A stretch of 64,000 nucleotides of DNA from NCBI GenBank assembly GCA_023634235.1, contig JAMKCF010000007.1:4754001-4818000 (forward strand), read 5' to 3'. This DNA comes from Pisaster brevispinus. Lineage: Eukaryota; Echinodermata; Asteroidea; Forcipulatida; Asteriidae. A program made the position numbers and the translations under genes. The notes beneath the pieces are model-generated. The model did not search any database. It saw only the letters and a program-made list of their open reading frames with translations, and was not told the DNA's origin. Below are positions 45,939 to 58,500 of the stretch, one piece after another. Each line of letters opens with the position of its first letter. Positions within the stretch are counted from its first letter, which is position 1.

Positions 45939-46222
45939 TTTCTCACTCTGGCTTAATATAATAATGATGAGTTGCTGAACACAAGCAACATTACTCCCAA
46001 CTCAGTGAAATCCTACAGAATGGTTGTTGCAATTAAACTGTAAGTAAATATGTTATCATGGTAACGAAGATACACTATTCATTCTAGTAAATTTACGTCA
46101 CCAAAATCAATAACCAGTCTCGGCTTCAAGTGGCGTAATTAACAGAGTTTATTTATTTTTTCTGCGCGCGGAGTGTCTTTCTGACAGCCTTGGTGCACTA
46201 CAAAATTAGTATCCATTGTTAA

Positions 46223-46958
46223 TGTGACCCTTAGAATAAATACGGGCTGAAACGGCATTTGAAGTGACTCTGTTGTTTTATTTTGATCTGTTGGGTGAAG
46301 ACAACACAAATACGTCTTTACCGGTCTTCGGCCCAAAACAGAATGATCCTACATAACACAAAATATTAAATAGATAAGTTACTTTAAAATATTGACACTG
46401 ACATAATAACGAACACTAAAATAATTAAACAATACCCGCGGTTCGCGCCAAAAATGAAGACGCGACCGCCATCTTGGATTTAAGGGAAATCAACGAGGAA
46501 ATCTAAATACAAGTTATTTCCAATCTTAGAACCAGTGTTGAAATAATCTAAATGATTTCCCCAATGGCACGATTATTAAAATTGTAATATTATAAGGAGA
46601 ATCTTTAGAGGTAATAAACATCGCAAGTCCTTAAATAGCTAGCATCATGTTTCAAAATCAACCAAATATCCACTAAGGTCAACAACAATCTACACAAAAT
46701 GAGACTTATGGATTGTTCTTGTATAAAATAAATACCGACTAATCTAAGTCGTAGTTAAGAAACATTTAAATACAATATAAACGGATATTTACCTGTTGGG
46801 TGAAGACAACACAAATACGTCTTTACCGGTCTTCGGCCCAAAACAGAATGATGCCTAGCGCACGGAAGCTGCCAGAGGGCGCTAGCCGTGTACTCAAAAG
46901 AAATTGAAGATTACGTAATTCAGAGATAAAGGTGGGGGTTCGCCTCGCACCCGTCACA
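46223..46958. mobile_element. Solo-LTR-like insertion, 736 bp, TTAA duplication
   Basis: Starts TGTGACCC and ends CCCGTCACA, flanked by TTAA on both sides (46219-46222; 46959-46962). Units 1 and 2 have the empty site ('cattgttaatattgtt'). TG...CA ends with a 4-base duplication fit an LTR. Inside, a 57-58-base direct repeat ('gtgaagacaacacaaatacg' onward) occurs near 46289 and 46797. No coding region. Confidence 0.75.
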
Positions 46959-47125
46959 TTAATATTATTATTAACCGCTTCATTTGTCAGCAGCCGAACA
47001 ATTGATTCGTTGCATCTAACATAAATACAAAAAGATATGTACTTTATATTTGATTTGTTGAAAACAAGACTGCCGAACTTTGACCTTTTGCAATTTGGAT
47101 GACATGGTATTTGTGTTTATTATTT

Positions 47126-47260
47126 TTAACGAAACTGACAAGTACCTGACAAGTAATTGATTTCGCAGTTGCGTCGTAGTCCGAAAAAAAGTTGCATTCC
47201 TTGTAAGTTGTCACAGACGAGCTCAGCACTGGCGTTGTTCATCTTGGGGGAAAGGGACGC
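47126..47260 (-). pseudogene. Relic PAN exon, copy 4
   Basis: Encodes MNNASAELVCDNLQGMQ, matching the end of the PAN exon in the other copies (MNKGSAELVCDNFQGMQ). A frameshift follows, after which the second frame gives FFSDYDATAK, corresponding to FSYFGALAK. No other exon of this copy is seen. Confidence 0.85.
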
Positions 47261-47639
47261 CTTCCCTTCCCTAGAAATAACGACTTTCTTTGAGAAACCC
47301 ATTAAGCAGATCAATTAACAAAGAAACATGGACGTTGACGTTTTATATACAATGTATTGTAATGTTTGTATATTATTAAAAGTGGTTTATTACAATAAAA
47401 ACTGTAATCGCTGCCTGTTACGGCCAAACTCGGTGAACTTTTATGTCTATTGAGGGCGCCGTTGGAGTTGAGCGGTAACCTGAGGGCTCAAGTGCTATGG
47501 TTTCGGCTTCATAGTCATTTGCAAATGTTGTGCTTACTTCGTTCGCCCATCATAAACAGTCCCGCCAAAGTTAATCATACGGTCAGTTCATTGTTTTATT
47601 TAAAACTAAACCATATAAGTGATTAAGTATTGTTTTTAA

Positions 47640-48716
47640 GCCTCAAAGTTGTATCTTTTGAAAACTCGGTTGTTGGTTGCACATGTAAATGTGAAATGTG
47701 TTCTTTGGGAAAATACATGCATATTGGGTCTTGATCCGCTTTCTCGATATTTATTTTGTGACATTTACTTTGCTACCTCACTTTTGCCGCTGAAGTTTTT
47801 AAGGCAGCAATTTTGTGCGATTTTGTGCCGTTCCTCCTTCCTCACCCTCATACGATGGGGACAGATCACTTTAATTATATTTAGGATTACTGTTTGGATT
47901 GCCATGACACGCCGTGTAATCGACTTACCCGATATCTAAAGACTGTGGAGAACTATCCGATCCCTTTATTGCACACTACGCGTTTTGACTCGACAGGGCA
48001 GACGTTAATTTTAAAGCAATTACCAGCTTTTGTCTTCAGTTGTTTTTGCTACACAGAGGCCCATTGGAAGCTAATGCTTGTTTATTCTCAATAAAATCCA
48101 ATGCATCCGGGCAGTTTAATATCAACCACAGATTGATACGCAATATCAACACATACTGGCTCTGATTATTGCGGGTGCACTGAGTGTCTATTTTTGGCTA
48201 ACAATGCTAATGACTTTCATACTCAAAATGGGTAAATATCAGCCTTATGGTAACAATATTAATCAATCAATTTAAAAATTCGAAGTGAACGAGCCTATAC
48301 ATTGTTGTCATTGTTTATTTACAGTTAATTTGTTGCCATTTATCATCTTGCATGCTGGTGGCATAGTTGTGTTCACTTGACTGGGTAGCTATAGCCTTAC
48401 GAAGTTTGAGGCGTTTCTTAGTTACTTATCGTGCCGGGTTCAATTTCTACAGTGAAAGAAATCTGGATTCATCAAGTTGTGTCTTCATATAAGGCTTACG
48501 GGAGCACAAGCAACATAGTCTGGCCCTCTCTGTTTAACTGACCAATAGTTATTGATATACATGGCAAACGTTGTCGACACGTATTCTACAATTACAGCAC
48601 GAGTTGGAAGCACTGGAATGGTTAATAAGGTATTACCTTAAACTCATTGATACTGTCGGAAGGATAATAGAGTTTGTGATATTATTGAAGATTGGATTTG
48701 ATAAACAACAACGACA
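47640..48716. other. Intergenic with a small GPCR relic
   Basis: At 47896-47930 the sequence 'ccatgacacgccgtgtaatc' matches the TM1-loop codons of the receptor family (TRRV). This is a short stretch only. The rest is AT-rich with no gene seen. Confidence 0.4.
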
Positions 48717-49670
48717 ATGTCTATTGTGAATATGAACGCTACATCAATAGACTCTTTGGGTCTGTCCCCCATTTTCATCGCCCTCCGTACTTGTTTCATC
48801 GCCATCATTGCACTGCTGATTATATCGGGGAATATTCTTTCAATTGCCGTGACACGCCGTGTAACCAACTTAGCTGACAGCACCAAGATTCTGATGACAT
48901 CACTGGCTGTGTCTGACCTCCTGGTTGGATTTTTCACATTGCTCAGTGTTGTAGCATCTGCTCTGGACAGGTGGGTTTTTGGTAGTATTGGCTGTTAATT
49001 GGTCAATATATTATTCACAATGTGTTTTCTAATGTCTGTACTTTCGATTATTTGTCTGAACATCGAACGATTCCTGGCTGTAACCCGACCCTACAAGTTT
49101 CCCGTGTGGTGTACCAGATTTCGGGTTAAAATGGTCGTGCTTTTCCTGACGATACTCAGTTTTTGTTCTACATTATTAAACAAATTTGCAGCCCAGCTGT
49201 CTGCAGAGTTTAATTATAAAATGCAAGTGTGCGATTATAAAACTGCCCCAACATTTACTCATGTGTGTACCCTACTTCTTATAGATATATTGCCCACATC
49301 ATTGATGTCAATTATTTACTATCGTTTGATTAAAACTAGTTGCCAACATGAACAGCGACTGAATCGCAACAATGGGGCAAACAATAATCATGAAAACAAA
49401 GCTCTCAAGACATTCCTTGTTGTTACTTTGACATTTTCTGGATGTTACACACCATATCTAACTCTGAGAACAGTGACGTCTTTATCCGGAGTGTCTCCTC
49501 CAGATTGGCTGCAATTTCTTACATTGTGGTTGATAGTCAGCAACAGCATGTCCAATGTTATCATCTACTGTCTCTTCAATAAAGCGTTTCGTCAAACAGC
49601 TAAGAAAATCCTCTCAGAGAAGTTTCCCTGTTGCAACAGATCGGTCGCTCCAGTTGAAATTGCGTTGTAG
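48717..49670 (+). pseudogene. Rhodopsin-class GPCR with one in-frame stop
   Basis: A diverged member of the same receptor family, now on the plus strand. MNATSIDSLG, TM1 (SGNILSIAV) and TM2 (LAVSDLLVG) run up to the TM3 Cys (GSIGC). The next codon is TAA (48996-48998) where siblings have Glu. The same frame then continues through TM3 (SIICLNIERF), TM6 (FSGCYTPYLTL), TM7 (SNVIIYCLFNKAF) and EPFP-like tail ending VEIAL. It would be about 317 residues without the stop. Because only one codon is wrong, it may be a young pseudogene, a null allele or a base-call error. Confidence 0.85.
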
Positions 49671-50035
49671 TTTATGACTACAAGTTTAAACGATAAAACC
49701 ATGGCTTTTCGGTGATGTTTGCTGCGAATGGACGGCCTTGTGGTAGTTTGTCCTCTATGTGATAGTGGTGCTCAGTTTCAACGGGTGGCTAGGTTCATCA
49801 AGTTGTGTCATCATCGGGATAAACAGAAAAGTATTAATGCACATGACAAACTATTTAAGAACGACACGAGCTGAACGTTCCGCAACATCTGAAGGAAAGA
49901 TGATAAATCTATCAACGTACTCCTTCTAAGTGACAATGTCTGTACAAACTTCTGGACCATTATTGTTATGGATAATTTATATCGTAATCAATAGTTATTT
50001 TAATTCATCAGAGATTTATTTATGCCGTTTTAATT
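49671..50035 (+). other. Flank of the plus-strand GPCR, no gene seen
   Basis: Probable 3' UTR and spacer. No element recognised. Confidence 0.45.
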
Positions 50036-50250
50036 ATGGGCTGCAAGATGTTCTCTTCTTTTGTGTGTGCAATGTTTTTTTTCCAATGTCAGAACTTTCG
50101 ATTATTAGTCTGGTTCCCACACAGCTGTTACAATGTCGGTACTTTCGGTTTAACTTTTATTAGTCTGTTGAACCGTCTTAGCTGTTGCTATGACATATGC
50201 TGGAGTACGCTGGAGTCTTTATTGGGAGTGTCTTTAAGAAAGAAAAGAGA
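50036..50250 (+). pseudogene. Highly decayed GPCR relic
   Basis: 'ccaatgtcagaactttcgat' followed by 'tattagtctggt' matches the TM3 codons of the receptor at 48717 (its 'taatgtctgtactttcgatt' then 'atttgtctgaa'). A second partial match follows at about 50131-50175. One frame reads FPMSELSIISL. Nothing else is left. Confidence 0.5.
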
Positions 50251-52589
50251 ACCATGTATTTTTTTTAGTGTGAACTAATAAATGGAAGGCTGTTTGATTA
50301 CAAGCCAGTGTCTAGACTGCATGAGTAGTAGTTTGTTTTGACGGTGATGAATACCTGTCACACTCTCTAAAAAAAACCTCTCTGGTCTGAAATGACCAAG
50401 CTCCAAGCCCCGGGTGTCTGACCCATATCTGGGTCATGTTGACCAGGAAAGTGGGTCAAAAATGTTCCAGAAATGGGTCAAACTCCTGCAAACAAAGCTA
50501 AAAATCAATAAGCCTGAATCAGACATGGGTCAAGTCCCCCTGGCATGGGACCGTTACTTTGTTGCAATTTGTGGAGTAACTTCTAAGTCAGTAGACAATA
50601 TTGAAAAACAATCTAGTCTTGCGTTGAAAAATGCGTGAATTTGGTCCTGTCTGTGCAGCTGACATAGATGTAATTACTATTTGACTGATGCTCCCAAGTG
50701 CAAAGTAAAACAAAAGAAGAGGTTGCCTTTTACGTGGTCAGTCAAAGTCAGACGAAGGTTGCTGTCAACGATGACCTCTGTTGTTGAGTGTCTTCCGCAT
50801 ACTCTAGGCATCAGATACCATGTGACGCGATTACTTTTTGTAGTGGGGATGTAGACATCGAAAAGAGTAGTGGGCCTACAATCGATCCCTGTGGTACACA
50901 TTTACGAAATAATTATCGACGGTGCCTGACTTTCCGCCTTGAATAAAAAGCTTGGTACCGATTATTGAAACAAGAGATAAACCAATTTAATGCAAGTACG
51001 ATATAATTAACACATCTAACCCGAAAGCGTCCCAGGAGAACATTCTATTGTACAAAATGCCGCCAAATTATCAAACAATGATCGATGTTATTTTTGAAGT
51101 TATTTTGTAGTCGAAACACATTTTAAGTGTTTAAAGCTTGAGTGCCACTTAAATGTCTGTGCTGCTTAATAAACTGTGTTGGGTTTTAACTAGAGATTCT
51201 TTATTTAAAAATTTGTGTTTTATTTATGTTTTTTTTTTAATGTGAGATGTACATTATTCAAAGGCTTTGTAAAATGCGCAATCTCATTCGTACTTGGTAG
51301 ATACTTAAGGCAAAGTAAAAAAACCAACCTACACAAAGAAGCAACGCTTAATGACATTTTGGTTTTGAATCGAACAACGTTTTCAATGAGGGGGGGTCAA
51401 AAGAATGCAACAAAGGAATACCTAACAGCTAAAACCATGCTTATCCTGACGAACATAATATTACATAAGAGGAAAGAATGGGCAAAGTTAAAGTACAAAG
51501 ACGTTGGGTAAGAAACTGAACGCTTAAGCTAAATCGGGAGCAGAGTACAACGCCATATCTGCAAACTAAATGCACTAGTAAGAGCACTGTGTTCCATGCC
51601 GAGCAAATTCCGTATATGCCTCCAAACATCCTGCGAAATGAATGTTTCAGCTCCGAAGTGTCATATCAGTTCATAACGAATCAGTGTAAGTACAATGTCA
51701 ACACGTCGTTACTTTCGTTCTGTGTGTAACAATGTATTTACAAACCTACACCAAAACAGCAGATTCTGATCCCAACTGAAGACGCTTTTTGACAATGGTA
51801 AACAAACACATTTTTTAATAATAATATAAAAAATTTGGATTTTGGTCGGTCTAAGTTTAATAAAAAGTTTGTATTACTGTTTGTTGTTATCATAACCTAG
51901 TTTAAGTTTTTTTTCTAACGTGGTAGGAAATTATGCAAATAGAATTGACCTTGTTAGTTTACAATTTCACAGATGATATATCGTGAAATGTACAGAACGG
52001 CTTATATAGTCACGGGGCATTGCAAGACACAAGGCTTAAACAATTAAATTGATCATCAGAAAACACGCTTTGTGTAGAATATATAAATTAACTTTAATCA
52101 AATCTGTTGACATATGCAAAGCAAACCCTCTTATTTTACGGAAATGCTTCTGGGCTGGTCACGTCATGAGATGTTCTGAACCCTTATAAGAAGCCTGGTG
52201 TATGTGCCAGCAAGGTGATCTTGGAGCTCTTCCTTCATGGTCCAGGTTTATAGCTCCATACTGAAGAATGCTCTCTGCACAGGCTCTGAAGAAGGCCAGC
52301 TTTGGTGACTTTGCTATATTTGATTGTCAGACGCTGTGAAGCTTGTTACCAGTATTATTTTCATCAATCTTCTCATCTTTTGTCATCTTTTTGTCACCTT
52401 CTTGTGTGGCTTTCGTGTGGATATAAAAGGTTTACTTTCGCTTGAGGACCTTTCTAAACTTATCTGTGCGAGAAAGATATTCTCTCAAAACAGTTTAAGG
52501 TTTTCCCTGAAACTATTTTGTTGTTTTTAATTCCTTTCTTCGGGCAGTTTGTTTTGAGTAGCTCCATAATCGTAATGTTGCAGTTCTCG
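50251..52589. other. Gene-poor stretch
   Basis: Mostly AT-rich unique sequence. Near 52140-52180 a frame reads RKCFWAGHVMRC, similar to the LRWFGHVMRM-like C-terminus of some LINE reverse transcriptases, but the match is too short to call. No other support for genes. Confidence 0.4.
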
Positions 52590-52890
52590 TTATAGAATAA
52601 TGTAACGGAAAGCTAATGCAGAGAGTTGAGTTCTCTGGGCCGATACACGTGCCACTAAGGCAAATAACTTTTCACTCAGATTGAGTAAGGTAAGATCATT
52701 ACTCTCTGGTAACTTCTTAATATGATCGAGGAGAGTGGATACATTCCGCATTGATGAGTATTTTGGCTTAGATGGAGTGGAATTAAAAACACCACTAAGC
52801 AATCTAACAATAAGGGGGTGTTGACCCACTTGGTGCCCTCCTTCCAATGAGACAGTCGATGATAAGGCTGACCTATACAAAGTTAAGGTC
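52590..52890 (-). mobile_element. Tyrosine-recombinase fragment (DIRS/Crypton-like)
   Basis: A 96-codon frame reads EGGHQVGQHPLIVRLLSGVF, NSTPSKPKYSS, NVSTLLDHIKKLP, DLTLLNLSEKLFALVARVSA. This pattern is typical of the N-terminal part of tyrosine recombinases carried by DIRS-like retrotransposons and Cryptons in marine invertebrates. The catalytic Arg/His/Tyr part is missing, so this is a dead fragment. Family placement is from memory of the pattern. Confidence 0.55.
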
Positions 52891-52913
52891 GAGTAGGACT
52901 TTCAGTGACTGTT

Positions 52914-53631
52914 CATTCACCAAAAATACAAAACGCACAAAATTACGTCTCAAAATGTAGAACAAAAAATCCTCTGTGACTAATGTATTCTTTACCAGAA
53001 GCAGTACACAACAATAATAGTACGGCACAGTCACAGTGAATTATAATATGTAATATTAATATAACTACAATGTGAAGGTCAAGACTAAAAACGTGGCAGG
53101 CTATAGACTTGATTGGCGACGTTCTGTTTAACGCATTGTGAGTCGCAACACGAATTACCGTCCGCAACACGCATTACTGGAGAAAAGATGTCTGTATTAC
53201 GAGCATCCATAATTATAGACTTGCCCAGTCCCTCCGAGTCAGCCTCCCAAACAGTCGATGTTGCACCCTCTACCGGTGACTAGTAAAAACAGCGTCGCTA
53301 ATCAAGACTAGCCTGGCTACTACATATAATACGCTACCACACATACACAAATTACAAAATATACAGTTCAACTTTCCCTCGAAAATACATTATTTTCTCT
53401 GACCAAAAAGATTATCTAAACACAAACCATTACTCACGGAGAGTCCTATTAAACTATCCCTTTCACCAGATATCCAGCATTACGAACATGGCCAGAGCCA
53501 CGCTGCCTCTACATTAGAAATAACTACCCAGAGAAAATAGAAGGCGCCTTTTCCCTGCTGAAAACTAATTGGAAATATATCAGTCCAAAGGTTGCGGACA
53601 CGAACTTACTTTATAAGAAAAATATACAAAA
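52914..53631. repeat. Dispersed ~740 bp repeat, copy 2
   Basis: Counterpart of 31887-32630. It abuts the large repeat array that starts at 53632. Confidence 0.65.
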
Positions 53632-55517
53632 CTAGAGATTGAGAGTTTGTGTACAAACTCACGGTGTTCGGCTTGAACGTAGTGACTGCGTAGTTGAAAA
53701 TAAGTTCACTATTGCGCGCAGGTATTTTGTCTCCTTGTGCTGTGCTGACGGGCAAAATATTTACTTGTAGCTTTTGTTAATCTTTATGCAAGATCATAGC
53801 ATGAAGGTTTGTCATATGAAACTTCAACTTCCGGTTTTGACAGGAACTAAAGGTCAACTGAGGTCACACTTTGTACAAGATATCTAGAATTGCCAAAAAG
53901 TTTTCATTATTTTCAAAAAAAGACTGCATCACAAATTTCAAGTTTCAACAACGTAAAAGGTTATATTTACGCATTTTATTAGTAGTATACAAGCAGGGTT
54001 CTCCACAGGGTGATCAATGTACAATAATAATATCTCTCATGATAGCGCGGGGTTGAATTAATTATTGAGTCTTGGAGACAAGGTTCCGTTCATCGACTAA
54101 AAATGTAGTCAGGATGCCCTGCGACACAGAGAAAAATGCACGCGAAATGCCGTTACGAAATAGCCGACTTCTGGGTACCAGTCGCTGCACACTATTAACG
54201 GTGGCTTGTGCATGTGTACAGTCGTGATTCTGTTGCGCGGGCGCTCGACGACTTTGTCCGGGCGCTACATTTTTTGAACGGGCGCATTTGGTATTTTGAG
54301 AATTTTGGACGGACGCTGTTTTTTAGTACGCATGGTATGTGAGACAGATGTAGGGAAATCTCAGAAGTTTGTGTACCCAATATAGCAAGATCACTAGCAT
54401 TAATAACTACATACACACTTGTTATATTGCAATTACATCGTTGAAGAAGCTTACTACGAGAAAAAAATGAGTAATGAAAAATGAAAAAAAGCCTCATGTC
54501 ATTTCAAAAATGCCCGGACGCAAATCTATAACTTTCATTCTCATGGCCTAATGATTATTAATGTACCACGTTTCATTTATAAGATACACATTTTTATATG
54601 TGCAAACTTACACTTCCGGTTTGGACCGGAAGTGAAGGTCAAATGGGGTCACACATTGTAAACATTTGTAGAATCATCTAAGGGTTTTAAAATCACGTAA
54701 TTATATTAACAAAAACATTTAAGTAAATGAGATACGATTTTTTATTTACAATATTTCAACTTCCGGTTTCGACCGGAAGTAAAGGTCAAATGGGGTCATA
54801 CTGTGTGTAAGAAGTGTTTTATACCTCAAGAGCTTTTATATGGTACAATTATCATGTATGTAGCATATATGGTTCTTGAGATATGATTATTTTAACATAA
54901 AACTTCAATTTAACGTAATGACGTCATCGATGACGTCATCATTCCAAAAATTGTTTTTTGTCATGTACACACTGTGTTCTAGGTAATTGGTAAGTTTCAA
55001 GTCGGTACAAGCTTTAGTTTTGGAGATAGCAAAATAAAAAAAAATTCGTCCTCGTCTACGATTTTCGTTGTGACGTAGCTATGACGTCACGTATTATATT
55101 TCTAGAATGCTCGTAAGCTAAACAAAATATTACTCATTGAAAGTTTTTTCATATTTTGCTTCACTTAGGCTCCAGAGCCCCAAATAACATAATTTGTACC
55201 TTTAACTTCCGGTTTCGACCGGAAGTAAATGTCAAATGAGGTCACGATTTGCATACAATTTGTACAACGTTACAAGACCATTCATATGCATTAAAGATCT
55301 TGTATGTAGCATCTATGGTTCTCAAGATATGAAATTTTCAAATTATTTAAGGTTTTTTAACGTAATGACGTCATCAATGACGTCATTATTCCAAAAAAGT
55401 TGCGGTTTCATCTACTCACTAAGATCTTTAAACATGGTAAGTTTCAAGTTTCAAATCATTTTCATTATTGAGTTAATCGACCGACAATTTTCGAAGGAAG
55501 AAGACGACGAAAAAAAA
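53632..55517 (+). repeat. Alpha module 1
   Basis: Head 'ctagagattgagagtttgtg' with stem gagtttgt/acaaactc, then 'acggtgttcggcttgaacg'. A GC-rich stretch ('ggcgctcgacgactttgtcc') lies near 54240. Regulatory-like motifs: a perfect AGGTCA-4-AGGTCA at 53851-53866; 22-base palindrome at 54759-54780; double CRE 'tgacgtcatcgatgacgtca' at 54919-54938. Tail 'gaagaagacgacg' plus A7. Nearly identical to 60601-62512. Confidence 0.8.
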
Positions 55518-58500
55518 CTAGACATAGAATTTTTGTTTATTACAAAAATACGGTGTTCGGTGGAACGTTACATGATGACGTAGTTCAAAAACATTGAACA
55601 TAAAAAGATGAATTTTTATACAATGTGTTGTTTTTTATAGTTAAACTTGTACCACACTTTGTAACAACTCCCGTTTCTTGACAAATGTTTATGTTTGTAT
55701 TACATTGGCATCAGGTTTTTTGGTTTTATTTTGCACCTCAAAGCCCTTGAAAAATTTCGCCCATCTGGCACGGGATATTGTACATACAGATTGTGCAATG
55801 CCAGTTGTATTATATTATTTCAATTAATTATTTGTATTTTCCTGTTTAACCGGAAGTCAAGGTTAAATGGTTAAGTTGAATGTTGTGTATGTCGTTTCTT
55901 AAGTTTCTTAAGTTATTACCATCCATAAATAAAAATTCAAATGTGTTGTTGAGAAATTATTTTTCTTGTGTACTGCGTGTTTAATTTTTCAATACCGTTC
56001 AGACGACGTATGGATTGTAACAATCCATTGTGTGGTTAAGGAGTTATGAATTTTTCAAATATTACACGGACTACCATTATTTGGATGTGCAATATACCAT
56101 GAAATAGCGAGCGACGCCAAATGTATTCCTATAGATGGCTTTACAGTTTCAATCAAAGATCGTATAGCGACGGCGCTAACAATCTTTGGTTTCAATACAG
56201 ACATGTTAACTTAAAAACCACGCGCACAATGTACATGTGGCTGTATGGACGTGTAGTAGCGAGACCTTGACTACACGTGCTCGTACACGTGCGTGGCTGG
56301 TAGACACTTGCGCTTTGATGTCAAGTTTGAACCAAATGCAAAGATTAAAATGTTATTATTTCTGTGCAAAATTTACGGCAGGATAACTCATCTATATCCT
56401 GATGCAAAATTCAGGTTAAAAGGTTGAATAGTTTTTGAGATATGAATTTTTCAAACTTTCAACTTCCAATTTTATTCGGAAGTCAAGGTCAAATGGGGTC
56501 ATGTTGTGTGTAGCATTTGTTGACCTTTTAACGACCAATCCGATGATGTGTAGATTGTAAAAATCCAACATGTGGTTCATGAGTTATGATTTTTTTACAA
56601 ATAATAAACTTTGATTTAATGTAATTCAATACCTGATGACGTCATCATGACATCATTAAGCTTGTGTCGTCTTGATACTAAGGTTCAACTGTCAGTTACT
56701 TGTAGCTTTTGTTAATCTTTATGCAAGATCATAGCATGAAGGTTTTTCATATGAAACTTCAACTTCCGGTTTTGACAGGAACTAAAGGTCAACTGGGGTC
56801 ACACTCTGTAGAAGATATCTAGAGTTGCCCAAAAGCTTTGAAATGGTGTAAGGCCATGAGAATGAAAATGATAGATTTGCGTCCACCGCCCGCTTGCTCT
56901 GAAAGCTACCACCGAAAAATTTCATTATTTTCAAAAAATTTCATTTTTTTCACAAAAAGGACTCTGTATCACAAATTTTCAAGTTTCAAATCATCAAACA
57001 ACGGTAAAAGGTTATATTTACGCATTTTATTAGTAGTATACAAGCAGGGTTCTCCACAGGGTGGACAATGTACAATAATAACATCTCTCATGATAGCGCG
57101 GGGTCGACTTAATTATTGAGTCTTTGAGACAAGGTTCCGTTCATCGACTAAAAATGTAGTCAGGATGCCCTGCGACACAGAGAAAAATGCACGCGAAATG
57201 CCGTTACGAAATAGCCGACCTCTGGGTACCCGTCGCTGCACACTATTAACGGTGGATTGTGCATGTGTACATGTACGTCGGGATTCTGTTGCCCGGGCGC
57301 TCGACGATTTTGTCCTGTCGCTACATTTTTTGAACGGGCGCATTTGGTATTTTGAGAATTTTGAACGGACGTTTTTTTTGTTAGTACGCATGGTATGTGA
57401 GACAGATGTAGGGAAATCTCAGGAGTTTGTGTACCCAATATAGCAAGATCACTAGCATTAATAACTACATACACACTTGTTATTATTATTGCAATTACAT
57501 CGTTGAAGAAGCTTACTACGGGAAAATAAGGAGTAATGAAAAATGAAAAAAAGCCTCATGTCATTTCAAAAATGCCCGGACGCAAATCTATAACTTTCAT
57601 TCTCATGGCCTAATGATTATTAATGTACCACGTTTCATAAATAAGATACACATTTTTGTATGTGCAAACTTATACTTCCGGTTTGGACCGGAAGTGAAGG
57701 TCAAATGGGGTCACACATTGTAAACATTTGTAGAATCGTCTAAGGGTTTTAAAATCACGTAATTATATTAACAAAAACATTTAAGTAAATGAGATACGAT
57801 TTTTTATTTACAAAATTTCAACTTCCGGTTTCGACCGGAAGTAAAGGTCAAATGGGGTCACACTGTGTGTAAGAAGTGTTTAATACCTCAAGAGCTTTTA
57901 TATGGCACAATTATCATGTATGTAGCATATATGGTTTTTGAGATATGATTATTTTAACATAAAACTTCAATTTAACGTAATGACGTCATCGATGACGTCA
58001 TCATTCCAAAAATTGTTTTTTGTCATGTACACACTGTGTTCTAGGTAATTGGTAAGTTTCAAGTCGGTACAAGCTTTAGTTTTGGAGATAGCAAAATAAA
58101 AAAAAATTCGTCCTCGTCTACGATTTTCGTTGTGACGTAGCTATGACGTCACGTAATATATTTCTAGAATGCTCGTGAGCTAAACAAAATATTATTCATT
58201 GAAAGTTTTTTCATATTTTGCTTCACTTAGGCTCCAGAGCCCCAAATAACATAATTTGTACCTTTAACTTCCGAGTTCAACCGGAAGTCAAGGTCAAATG
58301 GGGTCATGTTGTGTGTAGCATTTGTTGACCTTTTAACGACCAATCCGATGATGTACAGATTGTAAAAATCCAACATGTGGTTCATGAGTTATGATTTTTT
58401 ACAAATATTAAACTTTGATTTAATGTAATTCATTACCCGATGACGTCATCATGACATCATCATGTTTGTGGCCTCTTGATGATAATGTCCAATTGCCTTA

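Larger units (their letters stand above)
33125..47340. repeat. Tandem array of PAN/F5-8C gene units, ~4.99 kb period
   Basis: Corresponding points recur at 35954, 40947 and 45938 (start codons; spacings 4993 and 4991), and at 38969 and 43963 (stops; 4994). Unit 1's downstream flank starts near 33125 ('gcgttggtaattttgat', equal to 38490 and 43485). Unit 1 is 497 bases longer in its last intron because of a transposon. A fourth, truncated copy is visible near 47130-47260. Confidence 0.9.

Noticed and set aside
53990..54056. Plus-strand peptide YKQGSPQGD resembling a reverse-transcriptase motif
   Set aside because: No flanking RT blocks, no YxDD, and copies lack a conserved long frame.
54195..54497. 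100-codon minus frame conserved in the alpha copies
   Set aside because: Near-identity of alpha modules makes any frame look conserved; the middle copy has shifts that change the frame.
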